This document shows, piece after piece, positions 45,400-56,952 of a DNA stretch of 64,000 nucleotides. Source of the stretch: Aspidapion aeneum (taxonomy: Eukaryota; Arthropoda; Insecta; Coleoptera; Brentidae); the NCBI GenBank assembly GCA_963576565.1, contig OY755038.1, forward strand, positions 200,357,013 to 200,421,012. Direction: 5' to 3'. A program made the translations under genes and the position numbers. Within the stretch, counting starts at the first letter, position 1, and each line of letters starts with the position of its first letter. The notes beneath the pieces are model-generated. The model did not search any database, was not told the origin of the DNA, and saw only the letters and a list, made by a program, of their open reading frames with translations.

Positions 45400-47855
45400 C
45401 TACATACTGTCTTAACCCGACAACAAACAGTGTGGTCTTAACACTTCCAGACATTCTAAACTTTTTTCAGGGGCTTATAAAACTTAATGCGCCTACACAC
45501 TTCTTTTAAATACATGACGTTAAAAAAAATGGTAGCAAATGAGTATTTAAAGCCAATTAAACAATGTTAAGTACACAAATAATTTAAAAAATGCTTTCAC
45601 ATTTCTATAAAATACCTTTAGTACCTACGTTTTTTCTCGTTTTTAATTGGGGAAATCATTCTGAATAGAGCCTATACAAAAGTTTATCTCTTTAAATGTT
45701 TTGAACAAGGTTTTTTTTCAACCAACCACATAAATGCGTTTTTAAGGGGCTCAAAGGCGAGTATCGAAATGTATTAAAATGCATTAAAATAAATATAGAA
45801 CCAGCAATAATATATAAAGTAACGAAAAAGCTACAAGAACAGCAAAAAGAAGGTCGTCAAATTTATAACGATTAGGTGAGATAAATAGTCAAGTATCCAG
45901 TACCATAAGTAAACAACCTATTTCTTTATTAAAGAACGCCGTTAAATTTTTAAGCCCATTGTTTTATAAACCCATTGTTTTATATAGTAAATTTTGGCGT
46001 TTGCCAATAACGATATTATTACCCTATTAAAACTACAATAATTTTATTTTGACCCATGTTTGAAGGGATTCATAGCTTTTTTGAGACTTTACTTTATCTA
46101 GCATAATATTTAGTCCGAATGTCTCAAATTCGATCATTTTGAGGGTTTGCAGGTGTGCTTAGCAGATGCACCGCTGTACAATTTGTGGGGCTGCTCAAAA
46201 ACTATAGGGTTTCTACCAAAAAATGCGAACAAGAGCAAATATATTTGAGTGATCGACGATAATGTTATTTTTTTCTTGGGGAAGAAAAATTTTATCTAAT
46301 ACTCGTTTATACTCTGCCTTTTTTGGTGAATACGCGCCTTAAGAGAGAAAACAGGTTTTAGAGGTGGCATTTTTATTTTTTATCGTTATGAAATTATTTG
46401 TGGTTTTTCGTAAATACTCTATTTATAATTATTAAATTAGTTACACTGAAAAGACAAATTTGGAGTCTGGCTGTTTTCAGCGTTTTCTTTAAAGAAATCT
46501 AAGAAATGAATAAAAATTCTGTGCAATCACATTTTGTAAAATTATTATATAAAGGCATTTTTAAAAGCCCCTAAATTACTTTAGGTTATATAGCAATTCA
46601 ATTTTCATATTTTTAGTTAAATATTTTTTTATATTGGTTCTTTTGTACACTTTGTGTGAAGTCCTGAAGGTTTTATAAGTGAATTAAAGTATGTGAAACA
46701 CCCATTTATAAAAAGTTATGTCGCTGGATCCCTAAAATTTTATATTTAAATTAAAGAGTTGATCAAAATGTAAAAAAAAACAATTTATTAAATTTGTATA
46801 GCAAAGTTCTGGAAGTTTTATAAAATTATTGAAGGTAATAAAACCTGTGAAACCAATTTAAAAAAATAAGTTTTGTCTGTTTAGGATTTTTAATAAAACA
46901 ACTACAAATACAATAATCTTGCAAAACCCTTCTATATACAATAAACCTATAATAAAACTTTCTATATATAATTTATAAACATTTCTGGACCAGAAAAGAA
47001 ATAAAATAAAAACAGAGTCATTCCATAAGAAAAACACCAACTTTGTGTAATATCTCAGACAGCACAAGTATTAGATAAAATTTAGTTTGACAGTTAAATT
47101 GTTTAAAAATTCATCGAAATGCGATTCACACCAAAATTAAATTGTCATAAATAGGAAAGTTACAGGCCACCTGCCAAAATGGTGACTTTTTAAACATCGC
47201 TTGTAGCTTAAAAAGAACTAACCATATCAATGCGATTTAGAGCCAAATTAAATTTTCAGAAATTTTAGACCTCCTCCCGAATTAAAAACCCGTAGCTCAA
47301 AAATGGTTTAAAGTATCAAGTTATAACTTTTACCATTTAATTTCTCGTAAATAATAAGTTAATTTTTTTTAATAAGTCGATAAATAACCAGTTATGACTT
47401 AAATATTTCTTGGCGGTATAATGATGCCCTGGTTCTAAGCGCGATAAATGACCCTCGGCTGTCAAAACATAATTAAAAAAAGAAATGAAAAAAGCTGCTT
47501 TATTCCCATATAATAAACTAATTTGACACCTAAACCACCTTACCTACACTGTGCCTAAACCCAAAAAGGTAACTGAATGGGGCTTTTAGAATCGAATTAG
47601 TTTGAATTAAATTGTTATTTATTAGATATTTAAGCTGGAAAAGTGTTAACACTCGTATAGTGACGTATGGTCTTTGAGACCGACAACCCACCCGCCGCAA
47701 AGAGAAGCGATCTGCTCATCCAAGTAAATGTGTTAAATATACACATCTGTTTAATGCTGCCAGTTATTTTTTGTTTTTCTTTTTATTTGAATTTTTGGGA
47801 AAACCTAACCTTAAATTATATTATATATAAATATTTTTTCTACGACCGTGCATAT
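45400..47855. other. Long AT-rich stretch without recognised features
   Basis: No open frame with a domain, no tandem or inverted repeat of note found by eye. Confidence 0.4.
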
Positions 47856-47860
47856 ATACC

Positions 47861-47949
47861 CACTTTCCCGCACGCATTTTAGTTTTGAAAGCATCACTTT
47901 CCCGCCCTAGAGCGGGAAAATCACTTTCCCGCACTAGTGCGGGAAAGTA
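47861..47949. promoter_or_regulatory. Cluster of palindromic TTTCCCGC boxes upstream of the recombinase gene
   Basis: CACTTTCCCGCAC (47861), ACTTTCCCGCCC with AGCGGGAAAA facing it (47896-47920), and ACTTTCCCGCAC directly followed by its mirror (47923-47948). TTTCCCGC fits the E2F/DP consensus TTTSSCGC. That these are regulatory sites is inference; they could equally be recombinase-binding repeats. Confidence 0.5.
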
Positions 47950-48290
47950 AAACTATGCCAATTTTGGAGTTATTCTATAGGTTTATACCTCAAAAGTCGT
48001 AACTATCGACTTGGTACAGTGTAGGGAATTTAGCAGATAGGCAATCTGATGAATTATAGCTCATTTCAAGTTTTTTATTCAATTAAAAAAAAAAACAGAA
48101 TAATGGATTTTTTTAAATATTTCTGCATACCCCCCGTATAGTCATGTCATACAACAACTATCAAGCCAAGCTGTGACAGGTGCTTGGTCCAGTTTGCTAT
48201 GGCAACCAAGTTATGTTATTGTTACTCAAACGTCAAAGCTAGTCAAAGAGCGTCTCTGAAGTGACAGAACTGCCTTTTATTTTGAATAAA

Positions 48291-49476
48291 ATGGATTTTT
48301 CAATGGACTGTTCCGAAGATGAACTTCCGGAGTGCATTTTGCAGGCTGCTGAAGATGTGAATGGTGAGCTGCTACCTGCCAAATCGAGACAAAGGTACGA
48401 AAAACAGTACAATCATTTCGTGACATGGTGTAAGGAGAAAGGGGTGAGAATCTACAAAGAAGAAGTCTTCTTGGCATACTTCCTAGACCTGAGCAAGGTC
48501 TTGAAATCGAATACCTTAATGTCACGCTATTCCATGGTGAAAAGCTTGGTTAAAATTAAGCAAAATCTGGACATAAGCAGATTCCACAAGCTAACATCGT
48601 TTCTTAAACAAAAAAATGTTGGTTTTCGAGCACAGAAGGCGCAAGTTTTCACCAAAGATGATGACCGCGATATGGTTTATGTTAGCTCCTGATGAGATTT
48701 ATTTGATGATTAAAGTGAGTACCATTTTTGCTTTGTCTGGTGCTCTCCGCAGGGCGGAGCTTTTAAATATCACTCTGGATGACATACAGGATAAAGGAAG
48801 TCTGATCGTTGTTAAGATCTCCGACACTAAAAATCATTCCTCAAGATCCTTCGTTTTATCCGAAGAAATAAATAATGGATCTTTTTTAATGCTGTATAGA
48901 AAGTACGCAAATTTGAGACCTCCTACTACTCCGCACCGCCGGTTTTTCATTTATTATAAAAAAGGAAAATGTTCCAATCAGTGTGTAGGAGTGAACACTT
49001 TTGGAAAGATGCCATCAGAGATCGCTGCGTATTTGCGCCTACCTAACCCAGAACGTTATACCGGCCATAGCTTCAGACGTTCTTCAGCAACATTCCTAGC
49101 AGATTCAGGTGAAGGCATAACAAACATAAAACGCCTTGGTGGGTGGAAGTCCACTGCTGTCGCTGAGGGGTATTTGGAAGATTCCGAGAAACAGAAAGAG
49201 AACATCTCGAGTAAGATTCTTTCATCTACCTATGACCTGCAATCGTTGCCAGCACCGTCATCGTCAACTGTAAGTGACCTGCAACTGCTGCCGTCAACGT
49301 CCACTGGAAGAGTCCTGCAGACCCAGACGCCATCTTTGCGCACTTTCGATTCTACAAGCGGCCACCAGATGCGAGAATTACCACCATCGAACTCCACTAC
49401 ACCGGCAATTCTGAATAATCTTCAAACTGGAACAAATTGTGTTTTCAATATCACTATTACCAATAATAATAATTAG
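48291..49476 (+). pseudogene. Tyrosine recombinase (Crypton-like), one frameshift
   Basis: Start chosen at ATG 48291 (aaaATGG context, MDFSMDCSEDE); an earlier in-frame GTG is less likely. Residues ~25-120 look like the helical core-binding domain (SRQRYEKQYNHFVTWCKEKG, VFLAYFLDLS). The frame breaks near 48680, between KDDDRDMVY and LAPDEIYLMIKV. The catalytic domain then shows Arg in GALRRAEL (48748/48751), Lys in SDTKNH (48829), H-x-x-R in TGHSFRRSSATFLAD (His 49066, Arg 49075), Trp in GGWKS (49144) and the nucleophile Tyr in AEGYLED (49171). A Ser/Thr/Pro-rich tail of ~85 residues ends NITITNNNN. AATAAA follows at ~49492. All catalytic residues are intact, so a single indel separates it from a full frame. 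The family cuts and rejoins DNA through a 3'-phosphotyrosine. Confidence 0.88.
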
Positions 49477-49536
49477 TATTTTATTTATGTTCAAATAAAA
49501 TATTTTTTAAAAAGTAAATTTGTGGTATTGTAACAT

Positions 49537-49690
49537 CGGTCGAAGAAAAAATAATGTTCCTAACTCATGCGGAAAGTGTCTTTCCCACCCTCGACTGCTT
49601 GCCCGAACTCCGCTCCGCGTCGTTCGGGTCAACTGCAGTCGCGTGCGGGAAAGTATCACTTTCCACACTTGTTAGGAAAATAACTATTTT
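49537..49690. repeat. GCGGGAAAGT-rich 3' flank of the recombinase element
   Basis: TCGAAGAAAAAATAATGTTC, atgcggaaagtgtctttccc, GTGCGGGAAAGTATCACTTT. A partly self-complementary CCCGAACTCCGC...TTCGGG stretch lies between. Homologous to 11213-11330. Confidence 0.7.
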
Positions 49691-49699
49691 GGGCACTTT

Positions 49700-50405
49700 A
49701 GCCAAACCTTTAAAAGAGAACCTCCTTGTTTGGAGAAATTCCGATCAGGTGATCATTTTTCTCTTTATTGAAAGTTATTTCCTTTTTTGAACACCTGATC
49801 ATTTCAATCATCAAATTCATGAGCGCTTTGCACACGCTAGGAGTTTGAAGCACCCTCCTGTATTTGACAGGGGAATGAAGAAGCACTTCCGCAAAAACGA
49901 CCGAAGGAGTCACACTTGTTTTAAGATTAAGATCAAAATTCCATCCACAAGAAAGTCCGCGGTGCCGCGAGTGAAACTGTGGAACTGCTGTTAAATTAAA
50001 GAAGGTAAGCTTCTAGCGTGTTGCCGATTTTTTTCCTTTGTTTTAGTTCAATAGACGTCTGTTTTCCAGACGGGGTGAATTTAACTTTATGGTACAATTT
50101 TTTGGTGAAATCTCTAGTCTTCTCCCCTTCAGGCACTCAGCCGTCTAACATCTATTGCCATGCCACGACTCAATCTTGTACAGAGTCATACATGTGTGTT
50201 TAGAACATAATAGCGATAATCTAAAAACACATTTTATACTCGATGTAATTTTTTGTGACAGTCAAAGAATCATCATTCATTGTAATAATGTTAAATTTGT
50301 GGTTTAAAATTTCAATGATTGTTGGAAGCTCGGTTGGAACCCACATAGGCACACCGGTCTCTTGGACCGAAGTCACTGACACCGACGCCGATGATGCGAT
50401 TCTTT
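49700..50405. other. Unassigned sequence
   Basis: No recognised gene or repeat; AGGTGATCATT/CACCTGATCATTT near 49750-49800 form a loose inverted pair. Confidence 0.4.
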
Positions 50406-50804
50406 CCCAAGGAACACAGAATGTAGAATTTCGTTTTTACAGCAAAATTTTTGCTTAAAAACATTGGGGTAAAATCTTTTTTGCTTGTAATCAGCATGGC
50501 TTTTTTTGACCGGGCTTTTTTGCTATAAAAATATTGGGGCAAGCTAAAATCCGAGAATAGCAAACACAGGCTCTTCTCGGCTAAAATGTCAAATGTGTCT
50601 GCTTTTGCAAACAAAAATTATTTCATAAAAGAAGCCAAAAACTGTTAAATAACTGTCCTTTTCCTATATATCGTCGCAAATAACAAAAACAAAATCGTAC
50701 AAGATCATAAATGAAAATTTTATAACAGTCCCATGGCAAAAACAGAATTCTAAATAACCGGAGATTAAACAAAAACATCATTTATCAAAACAAGACAAGA
50801 GCAA

Positions 50805-51525
50805 AATCGAAGTTTAGTATAAGTTCTATCATCAAAACCGGACAAAATCAAAAAGGACAAAATCATAAATGGGGGCCGGCCTAGCATGAGCAACTCTTTG
50901 CTTTCTTTTCATGCTCTGCTTCATGTTTCCGTCTTTCTTCCTCTCATAAAAATCGGTCTTATGGAAGTTTGATGGCAAATATAAATCGGGAACATATAAT
51001 ATTGTTGTTTTTGGACCCAAAAATACATAAAAAAATTAAACTGTCTGTTTTTTTCCTTTATTTAGCTCCCCTGTCCTTCTTTTGAGAGGTCGAAATCGGT
51101 GTTAACCGAACCGAACTAAACCGAATCGAACCGAACCACTCGGTCAATTAAGTGCAAATAAATCCTAACCTAACCCTAGAGTCCAACACCTGACCTTTTT
51201 TAAGGAGCTTAATAAAAATGCCGTTTGTGCTATAGCAGTCCCTATTGGAACGTCCTTAAATTACGTAACGCAAAAATTCAAGATTTTTGACACCCCCCAC
51301 CTCCCCTCGTAATGCATTTTCAAGAAAAAACACATTAATAAAACATTGAGTGTAACGCAAGGCCAAACCCTCCCTACTCCCCTAGAGAGAGAGAAAGACG
51401 CTTCAATTGCATAGCAATATTAGAATCGCTCTTCTTAAGGTGAACGTAGCAAGCTAGGCCCAACCCTTGTTTATGATTTTGTCCTTTTTTATTTTGTCCG
51501 GTTTTGATAAAAGTCGATTTTGCAC
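50805..51525. mobile_element. Foldback insertion nested in H, containing AACCG repeats and repeat L
   Basis: AAAACCGGACAAAATCAAAA...GGACAAAATCATAAA...GGCCTAGC at 50835-50885 is mirrored at 51458-51512. Inside lie an AACCGAACC cluster (51106-51140) and a reverse copy of repeat L (51240-51400). Confidence 0.65.
51240..51400 (-). repeat. Dispersed repeat L, copy 2
   Basis: Reverse complement of 29935-30115: TTAAATTACGTAACGCAAAA, agtgtaacgcaaggcc. Confidence 0.7.
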
Positions 51526-52447
51526 TTGTCTTATTTTGAAGAATTTATAATTAGAATTTTTATTCCATTTTCTTTTATTATCTTAGATGATTTTTTATTT
51601 CTTTTTTCGTTTTAGTGAAATATAGCTGATAAAGTTACTGAAATATAGATGTATACTTGTTTTGCTTTTTCGAAAATGCAGGAGAACTAAAGGCTAAAAA
51701 TCTGATTGTTAAAAAATAGCTGCCCTTTTACTATGGCTGGATTAAATATAGCTAAAAAAATTACTAAATAGTTACAGCAAAATTTATGTTAAGAATGAGC
51801 GCTAACCCAATTTTTGTATTGTTGTTTTTTCGTAATTTGCAGGTTTAACCTGTTTTCTAACAAGTTTGTTTTTACTGTTCCGTGTTACTGAGTGGTTTGG
51901 GGTTTTGTATATATACCACAGGAATGTGAACTCTGAGGTCTTTGCTAAAATCTGCTAAAATATTGATACGTTTCTTTGTGATACACCTAAGCTTGCCGTA
52001 TATACTTTCAAAATTTGTTTGGGAAAGTAGGGTTTTTGCAGTAATGTTGGGGACCGCTCGGCCATGTTGAAAACAAGACATAAAATTTTTCGGCGAAAGC
52101 TCTGAGAGAAACAAAAAACAGTTTTGGTCCATTTTAATAACGTCACAATTAATTCGAGGTCCCTAGAGTGTGTCTAAAATTCATAACAGGAAGAATGGTG
52201 CCAAACAAAAAAATAACTTAAAAATATTTTTTCAAAGTAAACCTAAAAGGCTTAAAATTATTAAGGCGCCCAATGTTTTAAAAATATTTTAAGAATATTG
52301 AGGCAACAGATAACATATATTTGTTGTCCCAATGCTGGGGAAAGAAGAATTATAAAAAAATCAGTTGAATTGGCTTGGTCGAGTTAATACCCTGAGGATT
52401 TTTCGAGATTGAGACACCACACACATGCATAGGTAGAAGTTTTCCGA

Positions 52448-52532
52448 AAATTTGGTGGCTTAATGAAAGAGCGTTTGCATACAGAGCAAGAGATCCGGGT
52501 TCGAGTCACGGCCGAAGAGAAACTTTTTTTTT
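52448..52532 (+). ncRNA. tRNA-like Pol III sequence (SINE head or tRNA pseudogene)
   Basis: An A-box-like TGGCTTAATGAAAGAGCG is followed by a 5-bp anticodon-type stem TTTGC/GCAAG closing a 7-base loop. A T-arm with a B-box-like GGTTCGAGTCAC follows, then an acceptor-like CCGAAGA that can pair with TTTGG near the start. A run of T's follows 8 bases later, resembling a Pol III terminator. The T-stem has a mismatch and the loop triplet would be ACA. Degenerate, so a tRNA-derived SINE head or pseudogene is likelier than a working tRNA. Confidence 0.5.
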
Positions 52533-52578
52533 AAATAATTCTTCTTTCTTTAATTTCACTTGCTGTTTATGGTTTTAG

Positions 52579-52996
52579 CAAGGGCGCACCCAGGGGGGGG
52601 GCCCCGGGGCCCGGCCCCCCCCAAGCCTTAGATTTTTAATATATTTTCTACATATTTGATGATAAAATATGAAAAATACCTTAAAATTTGACATCAGGAG
52701 GCTTCGGGCCCCCCTCAACCCCAAGCTGTGGCGTAGTTGCGAAAAGACATGATGACTTTTTTTTTTTTTTTGGGCGCAGGATTTTTGAGGGTGCCCTATG
52801 TACCTGTCGGCCTCCCCCACACATGATGACTTTTTTTTTTTTTTGGTCGCCAATTTTTTGAGGGCGCGCTTTGTACCGGTCGACCTCCGCCACACATGAT
52901 GAGATGACCTTTTTTTTTTTTTTAGTCGCCAGTTTTTTGAGGGCGCGCTTTGTAGCTGTCGGCCCCCCCCCAAGACACATTCCTGGGTGCGCCACT
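52579..52996. mobile_element. hAT-type MITE, family D copy 2
   Basis: Reverse orientation to D1. Tips CAAGGGCGCACCCAGG and CCTGGGTGCGCCACT, with perfect 8-base duplication GGTTTTAG at 52571-52578 and 52997-53004. Three internal ~66-base units (tgatgactTTTT...ttttttgagggcgc) versus two in D1, each with a T-run. Confidence 0.88.
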
Positions 52997-53004
52997 GGTT
53001 TTAG

Positions 53005-53540
53005 GTCCTTGCATTATTTGCAATTTCATATTTGGAAAGCTGAAGCAGCTGTTGGGCAACACCTTGTATTACTTGAGACCACTCGAGAATTAATCTTATA
53101 TTAATCTCATTAACAATGTGCTAAATATGTTCTTGTTTTCTTAATTATCACCCTGTATATTATGAAGATACATTTTTCGTGGCATCTCGGTTGTTCATGG
53201 CAGATTTTGTGTTCATGTCAAAAGAATGGCACGAAACAATTTACAATTCTTTGTCGATATAGAACACGAAAATTAAAAATTTGAACCGCAGACCACGGTA
53301 CTTAAAAGCTTTAACAAGACTTTTAACATTGTCGTAAAAAATGGGGTATTTATGCAAGCGATGCTACCTAACAGCGTCCATTTTTTAACTTGTGGCCTTA
53401 ATTTTAAGGCACCTTAAGGGAAATCAATAGTGGAAAAAATAATTTTTTCTACCAGCGCACAGTGAGTTCTTTAAATAGGTAAAATAGCAAAAATCATACC
53501 TTGCAAACTGCAAGTCTAAAATTAAACTATCTGAGGGCCG
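53005..53540. other. Unassigned sequence
   Basis: No recognised gene or repeat. Confidence 0.4.
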
Positions 53541-53559
53541 AGCATAGTGCATCGCCAAG

Positions 53560-54285
53560 GTCGCGCTGCCGTACCATCTTTTCTTGAAACATTTCAGCCC
53601 ATATCTGACCTATCTAAAACTCTACTTCGGAATGAGCTACGAATCTCAAACTTTGCACAGTCGTAGATCTTCATAGAGTTAACAACCCGTCCAAGTTTCA
53701 TGGACTTCCATAAAGTAGTAAAGTAGGTATTCACTCACTGACTCACGCATGTACAGATCATCAAAATTCTACTGTACTTCCAGACATGCTACAAAGCTGA
53801 AACTTGGCAGACTGATAGAAATTATGACCAAACCCCTGGAAAAAATAAATCAAAAAACCCCAAAATTCTAATTTACTCCCCTCCCCCATACATGTAAAGT
53901 TATATAAAAGTAACATTGCCCACTTCCAGAGGCGCTAGAGAGCTGTGCTTTGGCAAACTGATATGCTAAAACAATAGGAAAAAATTTAAAAACCCCAAAA
54001 TTTTAATTTGCTTTTCTCCCCTATAAATGTAGTTATGTAAAAGTAACATTGCCCACTTCCAGAAACGCTAAAGAGCTCAGCTTTGGAAGGCCGATAGGAA
54101 CTATTGTAAAACTATAAAAGAAAATTAAAAAACCCCAAATTTTAATTAACTTTTCTCCCCTATAAATGTAAACTTATGTAAAAGTTACATTCTTCACTTC
54201 CAGAAATGCTAGAGAGCTGGGCTCTGGAAGACTGATAGGAATTATGTTAAAACTAAGGGAAAAATTTTAAAAACACAAGTTTCTT
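53560..54285 (+). repeat. Repeat T with ~120-bp tandem units
   Basis: From ~53810 the unit gactgatag(g/a)aatta...aaaaaccccaaaatt...cccctataaatgtaa...aaagtaacattgcccacttc...gctagagagctgggct is repeated about four times with 10-20 percent divergence by eye. The leading segment, with gccgtaccatcttttcttga, matches 9660. Confidence 0.85.
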
Positions 54286-54299
54286 TTACGGTAAATATT

Positions 54300-54730
54300 T
54301 TGACAAAAATGTGTTTGCTTTGCTTTTTTTCTTCTTTCTGTTTTTTTTTTCGCAACATTAAAAATTCTCTTCTATATGCAAACTTGGCCTGCGTAATAAC
54401 TTCGTTTGAATGCTATTTTATTGGCCAATAAAGTCGATAATTAAGTAATTAATTAGTCGTTTAAATATGCCGTACGTATTTATAAAGCTAAAATAAATAT
54501 CAAACGGTCTTTGATTTTTTTAAATTATAACGACCCAATAAAACCGATAAATTAAAACCATTGAAAAAAACAATGTCCGGTCCTTTTAAACAATAATAAG
54601 AAGCAGCGTAATTCTAATTTTCTGTGTTCATGCTTATTCTAATTTGAAAAAAAAATATTTGCTCGTATGACGTTATAACAAAAAATCTAGATCTTTCTTA
54701 ATCAATGCTTTGCGAGTTCAGAGAAGGGTA
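54300..54730. other. Unassigned AT-rich sequence
   Basis: No recognised gene or repeat. Confidence 0.4.
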
Positions 54731-54732
54731 AT

Positions 54733-55605
54733 AAGCAGTGGCGGCTGGTGACATTATAAATTGGGGGGGCATAAATTTAAATTGCATAAAAAATGAGATA
54801 AAAAAACTTACCGACACAATTTTATTTTAGTATTTTCCAAAGAAGCAGCTACCTGGTGTAGTTTTTAGTTTATTTGTTTATAGATAAAGTCCAAAAAATA
54901 TTTAGTGCTTGGGTGGAACAATTTTTCGAATACGTTTTAAATTTCGAAGTATCCATTAACGTCACAAAGGGAAACTTCTCCATTTCTTGAAAACGGGTTG
55001 TAATTTGCAGTGAAATGGTATCAAGGAATTCATAATACAGCACCTTCTATTTCTACACAATCTAATCTCGTGTAAACGTTGCTCTTATTCTGCTGTCGCG
55101 ATGTTCAGCTGGAATAATTGTTCTTGATGCAGCTATATTGAAAATATATAAATGTACCTTAATTTTTTTTGTTATTTAGTAGTGTTTGCGTATTTTTGAT
55201 TTTCAGCAGAAGTTTAATATCAGATGATTTCAATCAAAACCGAATGTAAACAGTACGCCTGTAACCGGACACTATTTCAATAATTTATGCAGGTTTAACA
55301 CCTGATTCTTTGCCCTGCCAAAGCATGCGACATTGTCATGACAACGTACGCCTTTACCCATATCGACTAGACAGAGGCGAACGAAAAACAAGGTATATGT
55401 TTTGTTACCTTATAATTGCAAAATATAGAAAAGGAGGGCAATATGTTGCTATAGAATTCGACAGTAAAGAATCCGCGGCGGGAAACGCTCACAGTTTTTA
55501 TCGGTTAATAGGACATAAGGTGACACACCGCTTGTTCTGTTTTGCTGACGCGGCGCGGCTCGGCTCCGATTTTTAATTTTTTGTCCTGTCTTAGATTCTT
55601 AGATC
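54733..55605 (+). mobile_element. Family E hAT-related element, copy 2
   Basis: Left tip CAGTGGCGGCTGGTGAC. Bases 55255-55600 match the E copy at 31.33-31.62 kb in reverse. An 88-codon frame at 55310 lies in the shared part but has no recognised domain. The right tip is not clear. Confidence 0.65.
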
Positions 55606-55606
55606 A

Positions 55607-56047
55607 TTATACAGGGTGTCCCCTAACTTAGAGGCCATAGGCCAACCAGTGATAGAGAAGGTCATGTCTGATAAAAAAGTTCTTATAATGCATGGCTCAA
55701 AACTCTTTCTTTTTCGAGATCCAGAGCATCAAAGTTGGCAATTTTTTTAACTTTTTTGATAATAACTTTTAAAAAAAACGCCGTAAAATATAATGTTGGG
55801 TAAAGTCGTGTACTAGAACAAGAGCAATAAACTAAAATAAAAATTATTAAAAAAAAATTTATTGGTTAATTTTTTTTTAAAACTATTTTTTGGGTATAAA
55901 CTTTCATAAATGCCATTTTAAACGCAATGTTTTTTTTATATTTTTGTTAATAAAACAAATCTTTAGGGAGACAATAAAATATTATTAATATATTTTTGTA
56001 AATACGTAAGCAAAAATTATTTTTTTTTAGGAATTATTATTTTTTTA

Positions 56048-56112
<65 letters not shown>

Positions 56113-56392
56113 GAGGTTATTTTGACAGCCTGTATCCTCTCAACTTGTAATTTTATCAAAAAAAGGAATACCACATTTTTGAATCACAATTAGTTGAGTA
56201 TTCAACTGGCTGTGACAGATTTTCTTTTTTTTTTGTAAAACCCTTTTTCCTCCACTCCTCTAACTTTAAAAATGCTATATCTTAGAAACAGATGTGAATT
56301 GACCCACATGTTATATAAACTTTTTTCTCGGAAATAACCTCCTCTATCACCTGCTGCACTATGGCCTCTAAGTTATGGCACACCCTGTATTT
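55607..56392. mobile_element. TIR element with ACAGGGTGTCCC tips
   Basis: Left end TACAGGGTGTCCCCTAACTT then AGAGGCCATAGG; right end, complemented, ACAGGGTGTGCCATAACTTA then GAGGCCATAG. A further copy of this end lies at 63780-63841. The interior is AT-rich with a (TA)n tract. Confidence 0.8.
56050..56107. repeat. (TA)n microsatellite
   Basis: About 29 uninterrupted TA units. Confidence 0.98.
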
Positions 56393-56950
56393 AGTCTGGA
56401 AAAAAGGGGTGAAGGAGCGCTTCACCAACGTCATTCGGCGAGCCGCCATTGCTGTGGTCCACGTGTGAACGCAGCTTTTAGCATCTCTCGGCACACGGGT
56501 ATTTGTGTATTATAGCACATTTTATCTTAGGTTTGGTTTTCTGAGATATATTTTAAAATAAACCGAAAAACTTTATATGGCTTCCTTCATTAAATCCTAG
56601 GAAGTCCAAGATATTGCGTTGCCTTATCAAGCAACCTGTGTAGATTTAGTGTCAGACTTAAGAAATAGTGTGGGCCATAAAAACGCACGGTTTCCGGGAA
56701 ATCATCAAATTTTTTTTTAAATACTCGCAGCATGTACACCTAGTTAGTTGTTTATATTTATTTAGGCAGTTTTAATACATTTTTAGATGATAAGTGCAGT
56801 AAACTTAACTTTCCGTTGGAAGATGGAAGTTGTTCTTATGACTCAAATTTCAAGAAATACCTACCCAGATAACACAAGAAGTGAGAACAACTAACAAGCG
56901 CGAATTTAAGGGGGGTAACGTGGTTATTACCCCCCTTCCCCCTAGAAAAA
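56393..56950. other. Unassigned sequence
   Basis: A CCCAGATAACACAAGAAGTG motif at 56871 resembles the tips of H and of the element at 44.6 kb. GGGGTAACGTGGTTATTACC near 56915 resembles 39153. No gene. Confidence 0.4.
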
Positions 56951-56952
56951 AT

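Larger units (their letters stand above)
47858..49700 (+). mobile_element. Crypton-like tyrosine recombinase element (proposed)
   Basis: One tyrosine recombinase gene (48291-49476) lies between two clusters of CACTTTCCCGCAC/GTGCGGGAAAGT boxes. The left cluster is at 47861-47949 (five boxes, two of them forming one 26-base palindrome); the right cluster is at 49568-49675. No terminal inverted repeats of DDE type were seen. The gene is single-ORF and its 3' flank recurs at 11.2 kb without a gene. Boundaries are proposed, not proven. Alternatively, this is a domesticated or host-flanked recombinase gene. Confidence 0.55.
50407..52350 (-). mobile_element. Family H element, copy 2, with nested insertions
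   Basis: The left tip TCCCAAGGAACACAGAATG and the ACATTGGGG motifs at 50463 and 50530 match the right end of H at 26.64-26.78 kb in reverse. The right part, with TTTAAAAATATTTTAAGAAT and tgttgtcccaatgctgggg, matches its left end. Between ~50800 and 51530 a foldback insertion and repeat L interrupt it. Confidence 0.7.

Noticed and set aside
52448..52532. Functional tRNA gene
   Set aside because: The T-stem mismatch, weak acceptor stem and an ACA anticodon argue against a working tRNA; kept only as tRNA-like.
52575..52995. Minus-strand frames of 104-132 codons rich in KKKK
   Set aside because: They translate T-runs and 66-bp units of a hAT MITE.
55310..55576. 88-codon frame in element E
   Set aside because: It lies in a repeat shared with 31.4 kb, where the frame is not kept, and no domain is recognised.
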